64,000 nt of DNA from Roseibacterium beibuensis (GCF_039542305.1 NZ_BAABHW010000007.1:113073-177072), one strand, 5' to 3'; shown: positions 1 to 9,524, counted from the stretch's first letter. A program made the numbers and translations. The notes: generated by a model not told the origin, from the letters alone.

Positions 1-1
1 G

Positions 2-523
2 ATTCCCCCGGTTCCGCAGGCGGTCCGCGCCGAGGCCGATGCGATGGATGCGCAGTCCCTCCTGTCGGAGCTGGATCGCGTGGACCCGGTGCTGGCGGGG
101 CGCATCGACCGGGCCAACCGCGCGCGGGTGCAGCGCGGCTGGGAGGTGTGGCGCGCGACCGGCAAGCCCTTGAGCGCGTGGCAGGACGAAACCGACCCGC
201 CGCTTCTTCCGCGCGCGCAGGCCCGGGCCTTGCTGCTCGACGCCGACCGCGACTGGCTGGCCGACCGGATTGCGCACCGCTTCGACCAGATGCTGGCGCA
301 GGGTGCCCTTGAGGAGGCCCGCGCCAATCTCGATCGCTGGGACAGGGCGGGCGGCGCGCGCAAAGCCATCGGCGCGCCCGAGTTGATCGCGCATTTGCAG
401 GGGCGGATGACACTGGACGAGGCGCGCGAGGCCGCCATCATCGCCAGCCGCCAATATGCCAAGCGCCAGCGCACGTGGTTCCGGGCCCGGATGGGCGATT
501 GGGAAAAGATCCGCCTGCCATGA
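2..523 (+). CDS. miaA: tRNA dimethylallyltransferase MiaA, C-terminal part
   Basis: Partial gene: the frame is open to the left edge, so only about the last 173 residues are present. MiaA transfers a dimethylallyl group to N6 of A37 in tRNAs that read UNN codons. The visible part is the helical domain that holds the anticodon loop. It has the family segment VQRGWEVWRATGKPLSAW and the C-terminal hallmark RQYAKRQRTWFR ending 12 residues before the stop. The P-loop and DMAPP-binding part lie outside the window. The ATG at 44 is internal. The family is recognised from these motifs and from the size of the remainder. Confidence 0.9.
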   Translation: MPPVPQAVRAEADAMDAQSLLSELDRVDPVLAGRIDRANRARVQRGWEVWRATGKPLSAWQDETDPPLLPRAQARALLLDADRDWLADRIAHRFDQMLAQGALEEARANLDRWDRAGGARKAIGAPELIAHLQGRMTLDEAREAAIIASRQYAKRQRTWFRARMGDWEKIRLP

Positions 524-576
524 CAAGGGCTTGCTTCCCGGCTTGCCATCGCCGCGCAGAAGCGTAGCGTTAGCGC

Positions 577-588
577 ATGTTCGAACAT
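577..588. promoter_or_regulatory. 12-bp perfect palindrome covering the AraC start codon
   Basis: ATGTTCGAACAT is a perfect palindrome that begins with the start codon. It could be an operator or an RNA hairpin that limits translation, or a chance result of the first codons (Met-Phe-Glu-His). Confidence 0.2.
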
Positions 589-1383
589 TCCCGCCGCCCT
601 CTCGTCCATTCCGTCCTGTCGCTGGGAAAGCTGCGGATGCAGGGCGCGTGGAAGCTGGAGCTGCTGCATTCCAGCCCGCGTCACCGGCTTTACTGGATCA
701 CGCGCGGGCAAGGCCGGATCACCGTGAACGGGATCACGCGCGGCTATGGTCCGAATACGGCGGTGTTCGTGCCCGCGCGCTGCCAGCTGGCGTTGGAACT
801 CCCCTCACAGACGCAGGGGCTGGAGCTGTGCCTGCCACCCGATGAAAGCCTTGGCGTGCCGAACGATCCGCTGCACTTGCGCGTCTCGAACATCGAGGCG
901 CAGGGCAACCTCACCAGCCATCTCGAAAAGATCGAACGCGAGCTTGCGGCGCAGGCCCCGGCCATGGACCGTGCCCTGACGGCCTATTCGCTGCTGGTGT
1001 CGGTCTGGATCGCGCGTGAATTGACCCGGCAGGAAGGCAGCGTCCTGCGCGAGAAAAGCCACCGCCTGGTGGAACTCTTCGCCGAACGGATGGAGGCGCA
1101 GTTTCGCACCGGCAAGGGCGTTGCGGATTACGCGGCGCAATTGCAGGTGACCCCCACGCATCTGTCGCGCGTCTGTCGCGAAGCATCGGGGCGCCCGGCC
1201 CATGCGCTTCTGGTCGAACGGATCATGTCCGAGGCCCGGCGCCTGCTGATCGACACCGACATGCCCGCCCGCGAAATCGCCGAGCATCTGGGCTTTTCCT
1301 CGGCGGCCTATTTCACGCGGGCGTTTTCGCAGGCCACCGGGCAAACGCCGTCCGAGTTTCGCACCCCGGCCCGCCGCGCGTAA
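577..1383 (+). CDS. AraC family transcriptional regulator
   Basis: A 268-residue cytoplasmic regulator. Residues 1-100 look like a cupin-type sensor (RLYWITRGQGRITVNG, VPARCQLAL). The last ~100 residues are a double helix-turn-helix: GVADYAAQLQVTPTHLSRVC is the first recognition region and AREIAEHLGFSSAAYFTRAF the second, with the closing GQTPSEFR typical of AraC/XylS. No clear ribosome-binding site precedes the ATG at 577, and a 12-bp palindrome overlaps that start. It precedes the ABC cassette on the same strand by 265 bp, so it may regulate it, but this is inference. The effector is unknown. Confidence 0.9.
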   Translation: MFEHSRRPLVHSVLSLGKLRMQGAWKLELLHSSPRHRLYWITRGQGRITVNGITRGYGPNTAVFVPARCQLALELPSQTQGLELCLPPDESLGVPNDPLHLRVSNIEAQGNLTSHLEKIERELAAQAPAMDRALTAYSLLVSVWIARELTRQEGSVLREKSHRLVELFAERMEAQFRTGKGVADYAAQLQVTPTHLSRVCREASGRPAHALLVERIMSEARRLLIDTDMPAREIAEHLGFSSAAYFTRAFSQATGQTPSEFRTPARRA

Positions 1384-1489
1384 GCCGCGCATCGACCGTT
1401 TCCGACCAGAGAATTGAGTTGCTTCGGTGGTCAATGTCGTTTTTCTTCGATATTGATGTCGCAATTGGACAATTTCAGGTCGCGACTTA

Positions 1490-1506
1490 CCGTTGACGCA
1501 ACGGTC
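1490..1506. promoter_or_regulatory. inverted repeat upstream of the ABC transporter operon
   Basis: ACCGTT-N5-AACGGT lies about 145 bp upstream of the binding-protein start, in the 265-bp gap after the AraC gene. Its size and place fit an operator. No regulator can be assigned from sequence alone. Confidence 0.25.
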
Positions 1507-1648
1507 AGTCCACGCACCAATGGAGCAGAGGATCGGAGGTTCTGCCTGACAGTCGGGATGCAGCACGAACAGCGCCGCGGACCACAGCCACAACACCCGA
1601 GCCACCGATAAAAAAGAACACGCAATACGTCACAGGGAGACGACATAC

Positions 1649-3292
1649 ATGACGGACACACAGCACCGCGGCCTCGCGACCCATCCGGTCGCCGAGATGT
1701 ACGCCCAGGAATACAAGGACGGCAAACTCAGCCGCCGCGAATTCCTCGTGCGCTCGACCGCGCTCGGCGTCAGCGCCGCCGCGGCCTATTCGCTGATCGG
1801 CGCAACGCCGGTTGCCGCAGAGGCGCATCGCGCGACGCCGCCGATGGGTGGTACGCTGCGCATCCAGATGGAAGTGCGCGCCCTGAAGGACCCGCGCACC
1901 TATGACTGGTCGCAGATGGGCAATGTCAGCCGCGGCCTTCTCGAATACCTGATCGAGTACAATGCCGACGGCTCGTTCGGCGGCGTCCTTCTCGACAGCT
2001 GGGAAGCCAACGAGGATGCAACCGTTTACACGCTGCGCCTGCGCGAAGGCGTGAAGTGGAACAACGGCGACGACTTCACCGCCGAGGACGTGGCGGCGAA
2101 TTTCATCGGCTGGTGCGACTCGACCGTCGAGGGCAACTCCATGGCGGCCCGGATGGGCGGTCTGGTCGATCCCGACACGGGCGTCGCCCGCGAAGGCGCG
2201 ATCGAGGTTGTCGATCCGCTGACCGTGCGCATCACCTACCCCGCGCCTGACATCACCCTCGTGCCCGGCATCGCCGACTACCCGTCTGCCGTGCAGCATC
2301 GCGACCTGATCGGGACGAACCCGCTGGATCATGGCGTGGGCACCGGCGCCTATCGCATCACCGATTACGAGGTCGGCGTTCAGGCCCGGCTCGAGAAGAA
2401 CCCGGATCACGAATACTGGGGGAATGCTTATCTCGACGAGGTGATCTTCATCGACCTGGGCCAGGACCCGGCGGCCTGGTTTGCCGGTGCCGAAGCCGAC
2501 GAATTCGACATGACCTATGAAACGGTTGGCGAATTCATCGATCTCTTCTCGGCCATCGGCTGGACGCAGTCGGAAGTGACGACGGCGGCCACCGTGGTCA
2601 TCCGTCCGAACCAGAACTCGGAGCCCTATGACAACCAGATGGTGCGCAAGGCGATCCAGATGGCGGTCGACCCGCAGGTCTGTCTCGACCTCGGCATCAA
2701 TGGCCAGGGCACCCTCGGCGAGCATCACCATGTCTGCCCGATCCACCCGGAATACGCGGAACTGCCGCCGCTGACCGTGGACCCGGATGCAGCCTACGCG
2801 ATGCTCGAGGAATCCGGCCACGCCGACCACGTGTTCGAGATCGTGTCGATCGACGACGATTATCGCCGCAACACGACCGACGCCGTGGCGGCACAGCTGC
2901 GCGACGCGGGCTTCAACGTGGAACGGACCGTCATCCCCGGCTCGACCTTCTGGAACGACTGGACGACCTATCCGTTCAGCTCGACGAACTGGAACCACCG
3001 CGAACTGGGCGTGATCATCTACAACCTCGCCTATCGTTCTGGCGTGGCGTGGAACGAGTTCGGCTATGCGAACCCGGAATTCGACGCGCTTCTGGACCAG
3101 GCCAACGGCATCCTCGACGCCGAGGCCCGCAGCGAGGTGATGGCGCAGCTGGAAAGCATCCTGCAAGAGGACGCCGTCACGTTGCAGCCCTATTGGCGGT
3201 CGCTCTTCCGGCACCACAAGCCAGAGGTCATCAACGCCGACATGCATCCGAAATTCGAGATCAACGTCCACTACATGGGCATCGAAGCCTGA
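1649..3292 (+). CDS. ABC transporter substrate-binding protein, family 5 (peptide/opine type), Tat-exported
   Basis: 547 residues, the usual length of DppA/OppA-type (SBP_bac_5) proteins. A twin-arginine motif SRREFLVR sits at residues 28-35, followed by an alanine-rich hydrophobic stretch and a likely cleavage near PVAAEA, so the protein should be exported folded by Tat to the periplasm. There is no lipobox cysteine. The family segment LREGVKWNNGDDFTAEDV is present at about residues 130-147. The start is supported by a GGGAGA box about 10 bp upstream. It is the first gene of an uptake cassette with two permeases and a fused ATPase. The substrate is not predictable; peptides, opines and sugar derivatives are all carried by this family. 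Confidence 0.92.
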   Translation: MTDTQHRGLATHPVAEMYAQEYKDGKLSRREFLVRSTALGVSAAAAYSLIGATPVAAEAHRATPPMGGTLRIQMEVRALKDPRTYDWSQMGNVSRGLLEYLIEYNADGSFGGVLLDSWEANEDATVYTLRLREGVKWNNGDDFTAEDVAANFIGWCDSTVEGNSMAARMGGLVDPDTGVAREGAIEVVDPLTVRITYPAPDITLVPGIADYPSAVQHRDLIGTNPLDHGVGTGAYRITDYEVGVQARLEKNPDHEYWGNAYLDEVIFIDLGQDPAAWFAGAEADEFDMTYETVGEFIDLFSAIGWTQSEVTTAATVVIRPNQNSEPYDNQMVRKAIQMAVDPQVCLDLGINGQGTLGEHHHVCPIHPEYAELPPLTVDPDAAYAMLEESGHADHVFEIVSIDDDYRRNTTDAVAAQLRDAGFNVERTVIPGSTFWNDWTTYPFSSTNWNHRELGVIIYNLAYRSGVAWNEFGYANPEFDALLDQANGILDAEARSEVMAQLESILQEDAVTLQPYWRSLFRHHKPEVINADMHPKFEINVHYMGIEA

Positions 3293-3308
3293 TCTCGACC
3301 TGACCATC

Positions 3309-3335
3309 GGGGCGGTCCTGCCGGGCCGCCCCTTT
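3309..3335 (+). terminator. intercistronic hairpin after the binding-protein gene
   Basis: GGGGCGG (3309-3315) pairs with CCGCCCC (3326-3332), followed by TTT. It lies in the 156-bp gap between the binding protein and the first permease. Such partial terminators or mRNA-stabilising hairpins often keep the binding protein more abundant than the membrane parts. Confidence 0.5.
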
Positions 3336-3448
3336 CCCGCCAGTCCCGGCGGGACCCGATCCAGATCAACAGGACCCTCGCCAAGAAGAGGTCCGACCAT
3401 CGGGACCGCGGCCCGGAGGCCGCGACACCCGGACAGACAGGGATACAC

Positions 3449-4534
3449 ATGGGACTTTTCATTCTCCGCCGTTTCGGCGTGATGATCCTGACGGCGCTCT
3501 GCCTCACCTTCGTGGTGTTCTTCCTCACGAACCTCTACCCGAACCTCGAAAAGCTTGCGAAAACGCAAGGCAACGCGCGGATGACCGATGCCGAGGTCGC
3601 CAGCTGGCTGGACCGCAACGGCTATGGCGGCCCGCTGATCGTGCGCTACGGCGAATGGCTGGGCGTGGTGCCGGGCTGGACGCGCGAAGGCCCGGACGGA
3701 GAGCTCACGGGCCGCTGCATCGACGCCGCGACCCCCGCCGAGGAGGCCCCGACCTTCTGCGGCCTTCTGCAAGGCGATCTCGGCTACTCGACCGTGTCCG
3801 ATGACGAGGTGTCCAACATCATCGGCGGACGCCTCGCCCTGACGGGAGTGCTGATGTTCTGGGCCTTCGCGGTCATGGTGCCGGCCGCGCTGATCATCGG
3901 CGTTCTGGCCGGAATGAAGGAAGGCTCGCGCCTCGACCGATCGCTCTCGACCGTCTCGATCGCCTCGACCGCGACGCCGGAATACGTGTCGGGCGTGATC
4001 TTCATCGTGCTCCTCGCTTCCTCGACCGCCGGCATCTCGCCGTGGCTGTCCGAGATGGGCTGGATCGAGGGGCGCACGCTTTTCCTCGGCTCGGCCCGCT
4101 CGGCGATGGACGACGTGACGTTCTGGAACTTCACCCTGCCGGTGATGACCATCGCGCTTTACGGCATGGGCTATATCGCGCGGATGACGCGCGCCTCGAT
4201 GGCCGAGGTGATGACGGCCCAGTACATCCGCACCGCGCGCCTGAAGGGCGTCAGCTTCCGCAACATCGTGCTGAAGCACGCGCTCAGGAACGCGCTGATC
4301 GCGCCCTTCACGGTCATCATGCTGCAATTCCCGTGGCTGCTGACCGGGGTCGTGATCGTCGAGACCCTGTTCAACTATAATGGCTTTGGCTGGACGCTGG
4401 TGCAGGCGGCCTCGAACAACGATATCGAGCTGCTTCTGGCCTGTTCGATCGTCGCCGTCTTCGTGGTTCTGGTGACGCAGCTGATCTCGGATATCGGCTA
4501 TGTCTTCCTCAACCCGCGCATCCGCATTTCGTAA
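3449..4534 (+). CDS. ABC transporter permease, DppB type
   Basis: 361 residues, inner membrane. The N-terminus MGLFILRRFGVMILTALCLT is the typical first helix of DppB/OppB permeases. The EAA-like loop that contacts the ATPase is near residues 255-275 (TARLKGVSFRNIVLKHALRN), and the C-terminus LISDIGYVFLNPRIRIS matches the family ending. About six membrane helices are visible. A periplasmic loop after helix 1 (about residues 30-120) contains two cysteines. It is the second gene of the cassette; the next permease starts 12 bp after its stop. Confidence 0.92.
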   Translation: MGLFILRRFGVMILTALCLTFVVFFLTNLYPNLEKLAKTQGNARMTDAEVASWLDRNGYGGPLIVRYGEWLGVVPGWTREGPDGELTGRCIDAATPAEEAPTFCGLLQGDLGYSTVSDDEVSNIIGGRLALTGVLMFWAFAVMVPAALIIGVLAGMKEGSRLDRSLSTVSIASTATPEYVSGVIFIVLLASSTAGISPWLSEMGWIEGRTLFLGSARSAMDDVTFWNFTLPVMTIALYGMGYIARMTRASMAEVMTAQYIRTARLKGVSFRNIVLKHALRNALIAPFTVIMLQFPWLLTGVVIVETLFNYNGFGWTLVQAASNNDIELLLACSIVAVFVVLVTQLISDIGYVFLNPRIRIS

Positions 4535-4546
4535 GGGAGAGTGCCC

Positions 4547-5971
4547 ATGGACCCTCTGACATGGACTGGCGCGCTTGGCCCCATCCTGAACCCGCTGATG
4601 CTGGCCGCGCTGGCCGTGTTCCTGGTTGGCCTGATCGCCAACTTCGTCCTGACCCTCGCCGGGCAACAGGCCGGGGAAGTCCAGATCAACGCGGACCACA
4701 CGCTGACCATCAACCGCACCCCCGTCGACTATGCACTGATGGCGATGAAATACGCGGTGCTGCTATTTCTCGCCTGTTGCCTCGCCTACATCATCGGCGG
4801 GTTGGTGCAGTCGGACCCGATGGATCAAGGCATCCTCGGCGCGATGGGGCGGCAATTCCTGCCGGTCTGGATTGCGTTGATCGTGCTCTTTGCCCTGTCG
4901 ATCACCTTCAAGCGCAAGCTGGGCCTTTACGGCAAGCTCTTCGACAGCCTGATCGGCATGATCGGCTTCGGCCTCGTGATGTTCTGGATGTTCACCGCGA
5001 TCTTCGCGGGGACGATCATCACCTTCGGCCCGATCGACGTGATCAGCCAGATGCGCAACGAGGTGCCGGGAACACCGCTGCCCAACCCGGATGACGGGGC
5101 ATATCTGTATTACCTGCTGGGCGGCGACAACCTTGGCCGCGACGTGTTCAGCCGCATGGTCATGGGCGCGCGCGAAGTGCTCAAGATCGCCCCGGCGGCG
5201 ACGCTGTTCGCCTTCATGGTGGGGATCACGCTTGGCCTGCCTGCGGGGTATTTCGGCGGCAAGCTGGACACGGTCCTGACCTTCATCGCCAACCTCGTGC
5301 TGGCCTTCCCGGTGATCCTGCTGTTCTACCTGCTGGTGACCCCCGAGATCGTGGATGCCGGTATCCCGACCTACATGGCCGCGGTGCTGTTCCTGTTCCC
5401 GATCATCTTCTTCGTGGTGCTGTTCAACTCGCGCTATCACATGCAGCCGACGAAAAGGTTGGCCTATATCGGCATCTCGCTGGTGATCGGGTTCTGGCTC
5501 TATTCGGGGCTGGCCTTCAACGCCGACCCGCTCGGCCTGATCTCGATGCCGGGCAACATCCTGATCGTCTTCGTCTCGGTGGTTTTCGTGAACAGCCCCA
5601 CGGTGTTCCGTATCGTTCGCGGCATCGTGCTGGACATCAAGACGCGCGATTACGTGGCCGCCGGCCAGACCCGCGGCGAGGGGCCGTGGTACATCATGCT
5701 GTGGGAGATCCTGCCCAATGCCCGCGGGCCGCTGATCGTCGATTTCTGCCTGCGGATCGGCTACACGACGATCCTACTGGGAACCCTCGGGTTCTTCGGC
5801 CTCGGCGTCAGCCCGGAAAGCCCTGACTGGGGCTCGACGATCAACGAGGGCCGCCGCCTTCTGACGATCTATCCGCACCCCGCCCTTCCGCCCGCGTTTG
5901 CGCTGATGAGCCTCGTGCTCGGTCTGAACCTGCTGGCCGACGGCCTGCGCGAAGAAAGCCTGAAGGACTGA
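4547..5971 (+). CDS. ABC transporter permease, DppC type, unusually long
   Basis: 474 residues versus about 300 for DppC/OppC. I use the ATG at 4547, because the GGGAG at 4535-4539 is correctly spaced for it; a GTG at 4541 is in frame but too close. The N-terminal ~150 residues add about four hydrophobic segments before the conserved core that begins near GGDNLGRDVFSRMVMGARE (about residues 190-208). A second extra hydrophobic block sits in mid-protein (about 265-330). The EAA loop YVAAGQTRGEGPWYIMLWEI and the ending LGLNLLADGLREES are canonical. It pairs with the DppB-type subunit to form the channel. Confidence 0.9.
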   Translation: MDPLTWTGALGPILNPLMLAALAVFLVGLIANFVLTLAGQQAGEVQINADHTLTINRTPVDYALMAMKYAVLLFLACCLAYIIGGLVQSDPMDQGILGAMGRQFLPVWIALIVLFALSITFKRKLGLYGKLFDSLIGMIGFGLVMFWMFTAIFAGTIITFGPIDVISQMRNEVPGTPLPNPDDGAYLYYLLGGDNLGRDVFSRMVMGAREVLKIAPAATLFAFMVGITLGLPAGYFGGKLDTVLTFIANLVLAFPVILLFYLLVTPEIVDAGIPTYMAAVLFLFPIIFFVVLFNSRYHMQPTKRLAYIGISLVIGFWLYSGLAFNADPLGLISMPGNILIVFVSVVFVNSPTVFRIVRGIVLDIKTRDYVAAGQTRGEGPWYIMLWEILPNARGPLIVDFCLRIGYTTILLGTLGFFGLGVSPESPDWGSTINEGRRLLTIYPHPALPPAFALMSLVLGLNLLADGLREESLKD

Positions 5972-5976
5972 CACCC

Positions 5977-8091
5977 ATGCTGGATCAATCCCCCGACGCC
6001 GCCGCCGTTCTGCCCGACCGCTATGACGGGCCGATCCTGGAAATCGAGAACCTCTCGATCTCGTTCTTCACGCGGCTGCGCGAAATCCCCGCCGTGATGG
6101 ATTTTTCCTGCAAGGTCATGCCCGGCGAGGCCATGGGCCTTGTGGGCGAGTCCGGCTGCGGCAAGTCCACGGTCGCGCTTGGCGTGATGCAGGACCTTGG
6201 CGTGAACGGCCGCATCGTCGGCGGCTCGATCAAGTTCAAGGGCCGCGACCTGAACGAGATGAGCCAGGAGGAGTTGCGCGCCATTCGCGGGTCCGAGATC
6301 GCCATGATCTACCAGGAACCGATGGCGTCCCTGAACCCGGCGATGCGCATCGGCAAGCAGCTGATGGAAGTGCCCATGATCCACGAGGGCAAATCCGAGG
6401 CCGAGGCCTACCAGATGGCCCTTGAGGTGGTGCAGGACGTGCGCCTGCCCGACCCCGAGCGGATGCTGCGCAGCTACCCGCACCAGCTGTCGGGCGGCCA
6501 GCAGCAGCGCATCGTCATCGCCATGGCGCTGATGTCGAAGCCGTCGCTGTTGATCCTTGACGAACCGACCACCGCGCTGGACGTGACGGTCGAGGCCGGG
6601 ATCGTGGATCTTGTGAAGGGTCTGGGCGAGAAATACGGCACCTCGATGCTGTTCATCTCGCACAACCTGGGACTGGTTCTGGAAACCTGCGACCGTCTTT
6701 GCGTGATGTATTCCGGCGAGGCGGTCGAGACCGGCTCGATCGAGGATGTCTTCGACGAGATGCAGCACCCCTACACGCAGGCGCTGTTCCGCTCGATCCC
6801 CCTGCCCGGCGCCGACAAGAACGCACGCCCCTTGGTGGCGATCCCCGGGAACTTCCCCCTGCCCCACGAACGTCCGCCCGGCTGCAATTTCGGCCCGCGC
6901 TGCAACTACTTCGAAGAGGGGCGCTGCAACGCCGGGGATATCCCGATGGCCCGGGTGCCGGGGAACGACCGGCACAGCACGCGCTGCCTGCGGTTCCAGG
7001 ACATCGACTGGAGCGCGCCACCGGACATGGGCGAAACCACCGAGAAGGCCGAGGTCGGCGATACCGTCCTCAAGGTCGAGAACCTCAAGAAATACTACGA
7101 GGTGGCCGCCAGCGCCCTGTTCAGCGGTGGCGACAAGAAGGTGGTCAAGGCCAACGAGACCATCAGCTTCGAGGCGCGCGAATCCGAGACGCTGGCCATC
7201 GTCGGCGAATCCGGCTGCGGCAAGTCCACGTTGGCCAAGGTGCTGATGGGGCTTGAAACGGCGACAGACGGGCAGGTTCTGCTCGACAACAAGAACATCG
7301 AGGGCATCGAGATCCAGAACCGAGACACGCGGACGATCTCCTCGGTGCAGATGGTGTTCCAGAACCCGTTCGACACACTGAACCCCTCCATGACGGTGGG
7401 CCGCCAGATCATGCGCGCGCTGGAGGTCTTCGGGATCGGCAAGAACGACGCCGAACGGCGCGAGAAGATGCTGGATCTGCTCGACCTCGTGAAACTGCCG
7501 CGCGCCTTTGCCGACCGGATGCCGCGCCAATTGTCGGGTGGCCAGAAACAGCGCGTCGGCATCGCCCGCGCCTTTGCCGGGGGCGCCCGGATCGTTGTGG
7601 CGGACGAGCCTGTCTCGGCGCTCGACGTGTCGGTGCAGGCCGCCGTGACCGACCTGTTGATGGAGATCCAGCGCCGCGAAAAGACCACGCTGCTGTTCAT
7701 CAGCCATGACCTCTCGATCGTGCGTTATCTCAGCGACCGGGTCATGGTCATGTACCTGGGCCACGTGGTCGAGATCGGGGATACGGCGCAGGTCTTCTCG
7801 CCGCCCTACCATCCCTATACCGAGGCGCTTTTGTCGGCAGTGCCCATCGCCGACACCTCGGTCAAGAAGCAGCATATCGTGCTCGAGGGCGACATCCCCT
7901 CGGCGATGAACCCGCCCTCGGGCTGCCCCTTCCAGACGCGCTGCCGCTGGAAAGCGCAAGTGCCCGGCAATCTCTGCGAGGCCGAGGTGCCGCCGATGCG
8001 GACCATGGCCGACGGGCACCAGATCAAGTGCCATCTGGCCGAGGATCTGCTGGCCAGCATGGAGCCGGTGATCACCATCACCGACGAGTGA
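5977..8091 (+). CDS. ABC transporter ATP-binding protein, fused DppD-DppF type
   Basis: 704 residues with two complete nucleotide-binding domains. Domain 1 has Walker A GESGCGKS at 57-64, signature LSGGQQQR at about 171-178 and Walker B LLILDEPT at about 191-198. Domain 2 has Walker A GESGCGKS near 410, signature LSGGQKQR near 519 and a Walker B variant IVVADEPVSALD near 539. Each half ends with the oligopeptide C-terminal Cys-rich segment (PGCNFGPRCNY; SGCPFQTRCRW) found in peptide/nickel transporters. It starts 5 bp after the second permease, so it is clearly in the same operon, and it powers the importer from the cytoplasm. Confidence 0.94.
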   Translation: MLDQSPDAAAVLPDRYDGPILEIENLSISFFTRLREIPAVMDFSCKVMPGEAMGLVGESGCGKSTVALGVMQDLGVNGRIVGGSIKFKGRDLNEMSQEELRAIRGSEIAMIYQEPMASLNPAMRIGKQLMEVPMIHEGKSEAEAYQMALEVVQDVRLPDPERMLRSYPHQLSGGQQQRIVIAMALMSKPSLLILDEPTTALDVTVEAGIVDLVKGLGEKYGTSMLFISHNLGLVLETCDRLCVMYSGEAVETGSIEDVFDEMQHPYTQALFRSIPLPGADKNARPLVAIPGNFPLPHERPPGCNFGPRCNYFEEGRCNAGDIPMARVPGNDRHSTRCLRFQDIDWSAPPDMGETTEKAEVGDTVLKVENLKKYYEVAASALFSGGDKKVVKANETISFEARESETLAIVGESGCGKSTLAKVLMGLETATDGQVLLDNKNIEGIEIQNRDTRTISSVQMVFQNPFDTLNPSMTVGRQIMRALEVFGIGKNDAERREKMLDLLDLVKLPRAFADRMPRQLSGGQKQRVGIARAFAGGARIVVADEPVSALDVSVQAAVTDLLMEIQRREKTTLLFISHDLSIVRYLSDRVMVMYLGHVVEIGDTAQVFSPPYHPYTEALLSAVPIADTSVKKQHIVLEGDIPSAMNPPSGCPFQTRCRWKAQVPGNLCEAEVPPMRTMADGHQIKCHLAEDLLASMEPVITITDE

Positions 8092-8216
8092 CCCGGCAAG
8101 GTTACCGGTGACCGGCGCGCATCGGGCGCGTCGGCCACTTGTCGCCCGTGGCTTCAAACATCGCTCTTTCTGAATGTGTCATCCCGCGTTAACTTGACGC
8201 CAAAGGGAGGACCATC

Positions 8217-9137
8217 ATGCAATTCACGAAACGCGCTTTTCTCGCCAGCGGGGCCGCTGCGGCCACCACGCTCGCCCTGCCCCGCCGGGGCTGGACCCAG
8301 ACCGTGCAACAGGTCGGGACGATGGAGATCACGACGCTGAGCGACGGCAACCTGATGCTGCCGGCCGAGTTCATCTTCGGCCCGATGCCCCAGGACGAGC
8401 TGGCCGGGGTTCTGGCCCCGTTCGACATGATGCCCGACCAGGCGCTGACGCCGCCCTGCAACATCACGCTGCTGCGCCACGGCGACAATGTCGTGCTGTT
8501 CGATTGCGGCGCGGGCTTTGCCTTTCAGGACAGCGCGGGCCGGTTGGGCGATGCGTTGGCCGCCGCGGGTATCGACCCCCTGGACGTGACGCATGTCGTC
8601 GTCACCCATGGCCACCCCGATCACATCTGGGGGATGCTGGACGATTTCGACGAACCGCTGTTTTACAACGCGGAACACCTGATGGGAGAGACCGAGTTCA
8701 CCTACTGGATGGACGACGCCACGGTGAACAGCATCGGCGAGGAACGCGCGAGTTTCGCAGTAGGCGCCAAGCGCAGGTTGGAGATGATGGAGGGCAACAT
8801 GACCCTCTTCGCGGACGGGGCCGAGGTGCTGCCGGGCGTCACGGCACGGATGACGCCGGGCCACACGCCGGGGCATATGAGCTTCGTCATCGCCGATGGG
8901 AACGACGCGCTGATGGTCGTGGGCGATGCGATCGGCAACCACCATGTCGCCTTTGCCCGCCCGGCTTGGGAATCCGGCTCGGACCAGGACCTTGCCATGG
9001 GGGCCGAGACGCGCACGGCGCTTTTGGATCAGATCGCGGCGGACAACATGACCCTGATCGGGTTCCACCTGCCGAATGGCGGCATCGGCACGGCTGAACG
9101 GGATGGCGAAGGCTACCGTTTCGTCCCATCTGCCTAA
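8217..9137 (+). CDS. exported metallo-beta-lactamase-fold hydrolase
   Basis: 306 residues. The N-terminus TKRAFLASG followed by an Ala/Leu-rich core resembles a KR-variant Tat signal, so the enzyme is probably periplasmic. The zinc-binding HxHxDH motif is HGHPDH at 131-136, with further metal-ligand candidates in MTPGHTPGHMSF and VVGDAIGNHHV. Lactonases and other hydrolases share this fold, so the reaction is open. It follows the ABC cassette by 125 bp on the same strand with a good ribosome site (AAGGGAGG), which suggests it acts on the same substrate outside the cytoplasm. That link is inference. Confidence 0.85.
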   Translation: MQFTKRAFLASGAAAATTLALPRRGWTQTVQQVGTMEITTLSDGNLMLPAEFIFGPMPQDELAGVLAPFDMMPDQALTPPCNITLLRHGDNVVLFDCGAGFAFQDSAGRLGDALAAAGIDPLDVTHVVVTHGHPDHIWGMLDDFDEPLFYNAEHLMGETEFTYWMDDATVNSIGEERASFAVGAKRRLEMMEGNMTLFADGAEVLPGVTARMTPGHTPGHMSFVIADGNDALMVVGDAIGNHHVAFARPAWESGSDQDLAMGAETRTALLDQIAADNMTLIGFHLPNGGIGTAERDGEGYRFVPSA

Positions 9138-9261
9138 TCGCTAGGCAAAAAGCGCTTGGAACAGCGCTTTTCGACGGGTTTTCTTCAGAAAGGCGCGCGC
9201 AGGCTTTTCCTTCTGCGCGGGCTTTGCTGTGATGGGGCAAATATTCAATCGTGGAGGCCCC

Positions 9262-9474
9262 ATGACCCGCTTCATCCCGACCCTCGCTTGCCTTGCGCTG
9301 GCGTCCCCCGCCCTGGCCCATCCCGGCCATGCCGGCGCCGCGACCCATTGGCTCGCGCTCGACCACCTCGCCATGCTCGGCACCCTCGCGGCGCTGGCCG
9401 GTGGCCTGATCTGGCGCAACCGGACCCAGGTGCGCATCCGCGCCGAGGATGAGGATCGGCAGCGAGACACCTGA
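9262..9474 (+). CDS. small exported/membrane protein
   Basis: 70 residues. The ATG at 9262 has GGAGG at 9253-9257, so I prefer it to the upstream ATG at 9229. The N-terminus is a signal peptide ending near PALA|HPGH, then a His-containing stretch, one membrane helix (HLAMLGTLAALAGGLIW) and a charged tail. Small proteins of this shape are common in Rhodobacterales (I think the family is DUF6732, from memory). Histidines after the signal peptide could bind metal. A strong terminator follows. Confidence 0.7.
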   Translation: MTRFIPTLACLALASPALAHPGHAGAATHWLALDHLAMLGTLAALAGGLIWRNRTQVRIRAEDEDRQRDT

Positions 9475-9497
9475 TCTTGCAGCGCAATTTGACGATC

Positions 9498-9524
9498 AAA
9501 GGGGCCATAGGGCCCCTTTTTCTT
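9498..9524 (+). terminator. rho-independent terminator
   Basis: AAAGGGGCC (9498-9506) pairs with GGCCCCTTT (9511-9519), with a 4-base loop, followed by a T-rich run (TTTTTCTT). It closes the small membrane protein transcript. Confidence 0.85.

Noticed and set aside
1505..4699. 1064-codon open frame on the minus strand across the ABC operon
   Set aside because: Covers the binding protein and permease genes in antisense; rich in His/Arg/Asp as GC-rich shadows are.
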